Assembly (NCBI RefSeq): GCF_900100205.1
Contig: NZ_FNEQ01000001.1
Location: 620,001 to 684,000 of the forward strand
Source of the DNA: Duganella sp. OV510
GTDB lineage: Bacteria; Pseudomonadota; Gammaproteobacteria; Burkholderiales; Burkholderiaceae_D
Length of the DNA stretch: 64,000 nt
Reading direction: 5' to 3'
Shown here: positions 63,865 through 64,000 of the stretch, in pieces
Position numbering within the stretch: the stretch's first letter is position 1
Layout: each line of letters starts with the position of its first letter
Program-made: the position numbers and the translations under genes
The notes under the pieces: generated by a model
What the model saw: the letters and a program-made list of their open reading frames with translations, nothing else
What the model was told of the DNA's origin: nothing
Databases searched by the model: none

Positions 63865-64000
63865 ATGAAACAGTGGTTATATCTAGGCATCGCCATCATT
63901 TCCGAAACCATCGCCACGTCGGCGCTGAAATCCAGCGAAGGCTTTTCCAGGCTGCTACCATCGCTATTGGTGGTGGCCGGCTATGGCATCGCCTTCTATT
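63865..64000 (+). CDS. SMR-family multidrug exporter, partial
   Basis: The first 45 codons ([20 protein letters not shown]) match EmrE/QacE-type small transporters, including the membrane-embedded Glu in helix 1. AGGAGAGA precedes the ATG. It runs off the window. Confidence 0.88.
   Translation, partial: MKQWLYLGIAIISETIATSALKSSEGFSRLLPSLLVVAGYGIAFY

Noticed and set aside
1-64000. CRISPR array, prophage or insertion sequence
   Set aside because: No spaced direct repeats, transposase, integrase or phage structural genes were seen.

Overview
The window looks like a high-GC betaproteobacterial chromosome, most likely Oxalobacteraceae (Duganella, Massilia or Janthinobacterium relatives). This rests on codon and GC character, dense gene packing with ATGA/TAATG overlaps, and typical neighbours (H-NS family protein, MipA/OmpV porin-like protein, DUF2975-XRE pair, WxGxW-repeat protein). 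There is no rRNA here to fix the genus. Both ends cut genes: an AraC-type regulator on the left and an SMR-family exporter on the right. I see no IS element, prophage or CRISPR array.

Layout. 0-8.8 kb: one long minus-strand unit reading mipA-like, response regulator, histidine kinase, TolC-type channel, adaptor, RND pump and a small membrane protein, with tRNA-Leu(UAA) just upstream. 9-13 kb: an MscS channel, a DUF72 protein and a CLC antiporter with fluoride-type motifs. 13-16.8 kb: a small coiled-coil membrane protein, then a copper-tolerance set (Met/His-rich periplasmic protein, TolC-family lipoprotein, multicopper oxidase). 16.8-19.6 kb: an M28 peptidase, an acetyltransferase and a glycine-zipper protein ending at a clear terminator.

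19.6-44.7 kb holds the most unusual content. On the plus strand (19.6-27.9 kb) are a Ser/Thr kinase, a SEDS (FtsW/RodA) protein carrying FHA-like domains, an FHA-like protein, a membrane SH3 protein, a PP2C phosphatase and a Zn-finger/FHA protein. On the minus strand (44.7-32.6 kb) are a very large class B-like penicillin-binding protein, three proteins of unknown function, a protein with two Lon-protease-like units, a zinc-ribbon/SPFH/coiled-coil protein and a second Ser/Thr kinase (SHOCT-kinase-coiled coil-FGE). The two blocks converge on a short stretch of ordinary genes (pirin, OsmC, a two-DTG protease-like protein, GNAT, YjjG, PhnA-like). My inference is that they form one phosphorylation-controlled cell-envelope or peptidoglycan module. 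It recalls the actinobacterial pknB/pstP/rodA/pbpA/fha locus in content but not in architecture.

44.7-64 kb is mostly ordinary: small envelope proteins, an RNase H-like protein, a CheW-chemoreceptor pair, an HD hydrolase, an MFS exporter with a solute-binding protein, hydrolases, trpS with a terminator-like hairpin upstream, a DMT exporter, a Lon-N-domain protein, an H-NS protein, two LysR regulators, psd, azoR and a second pirin.
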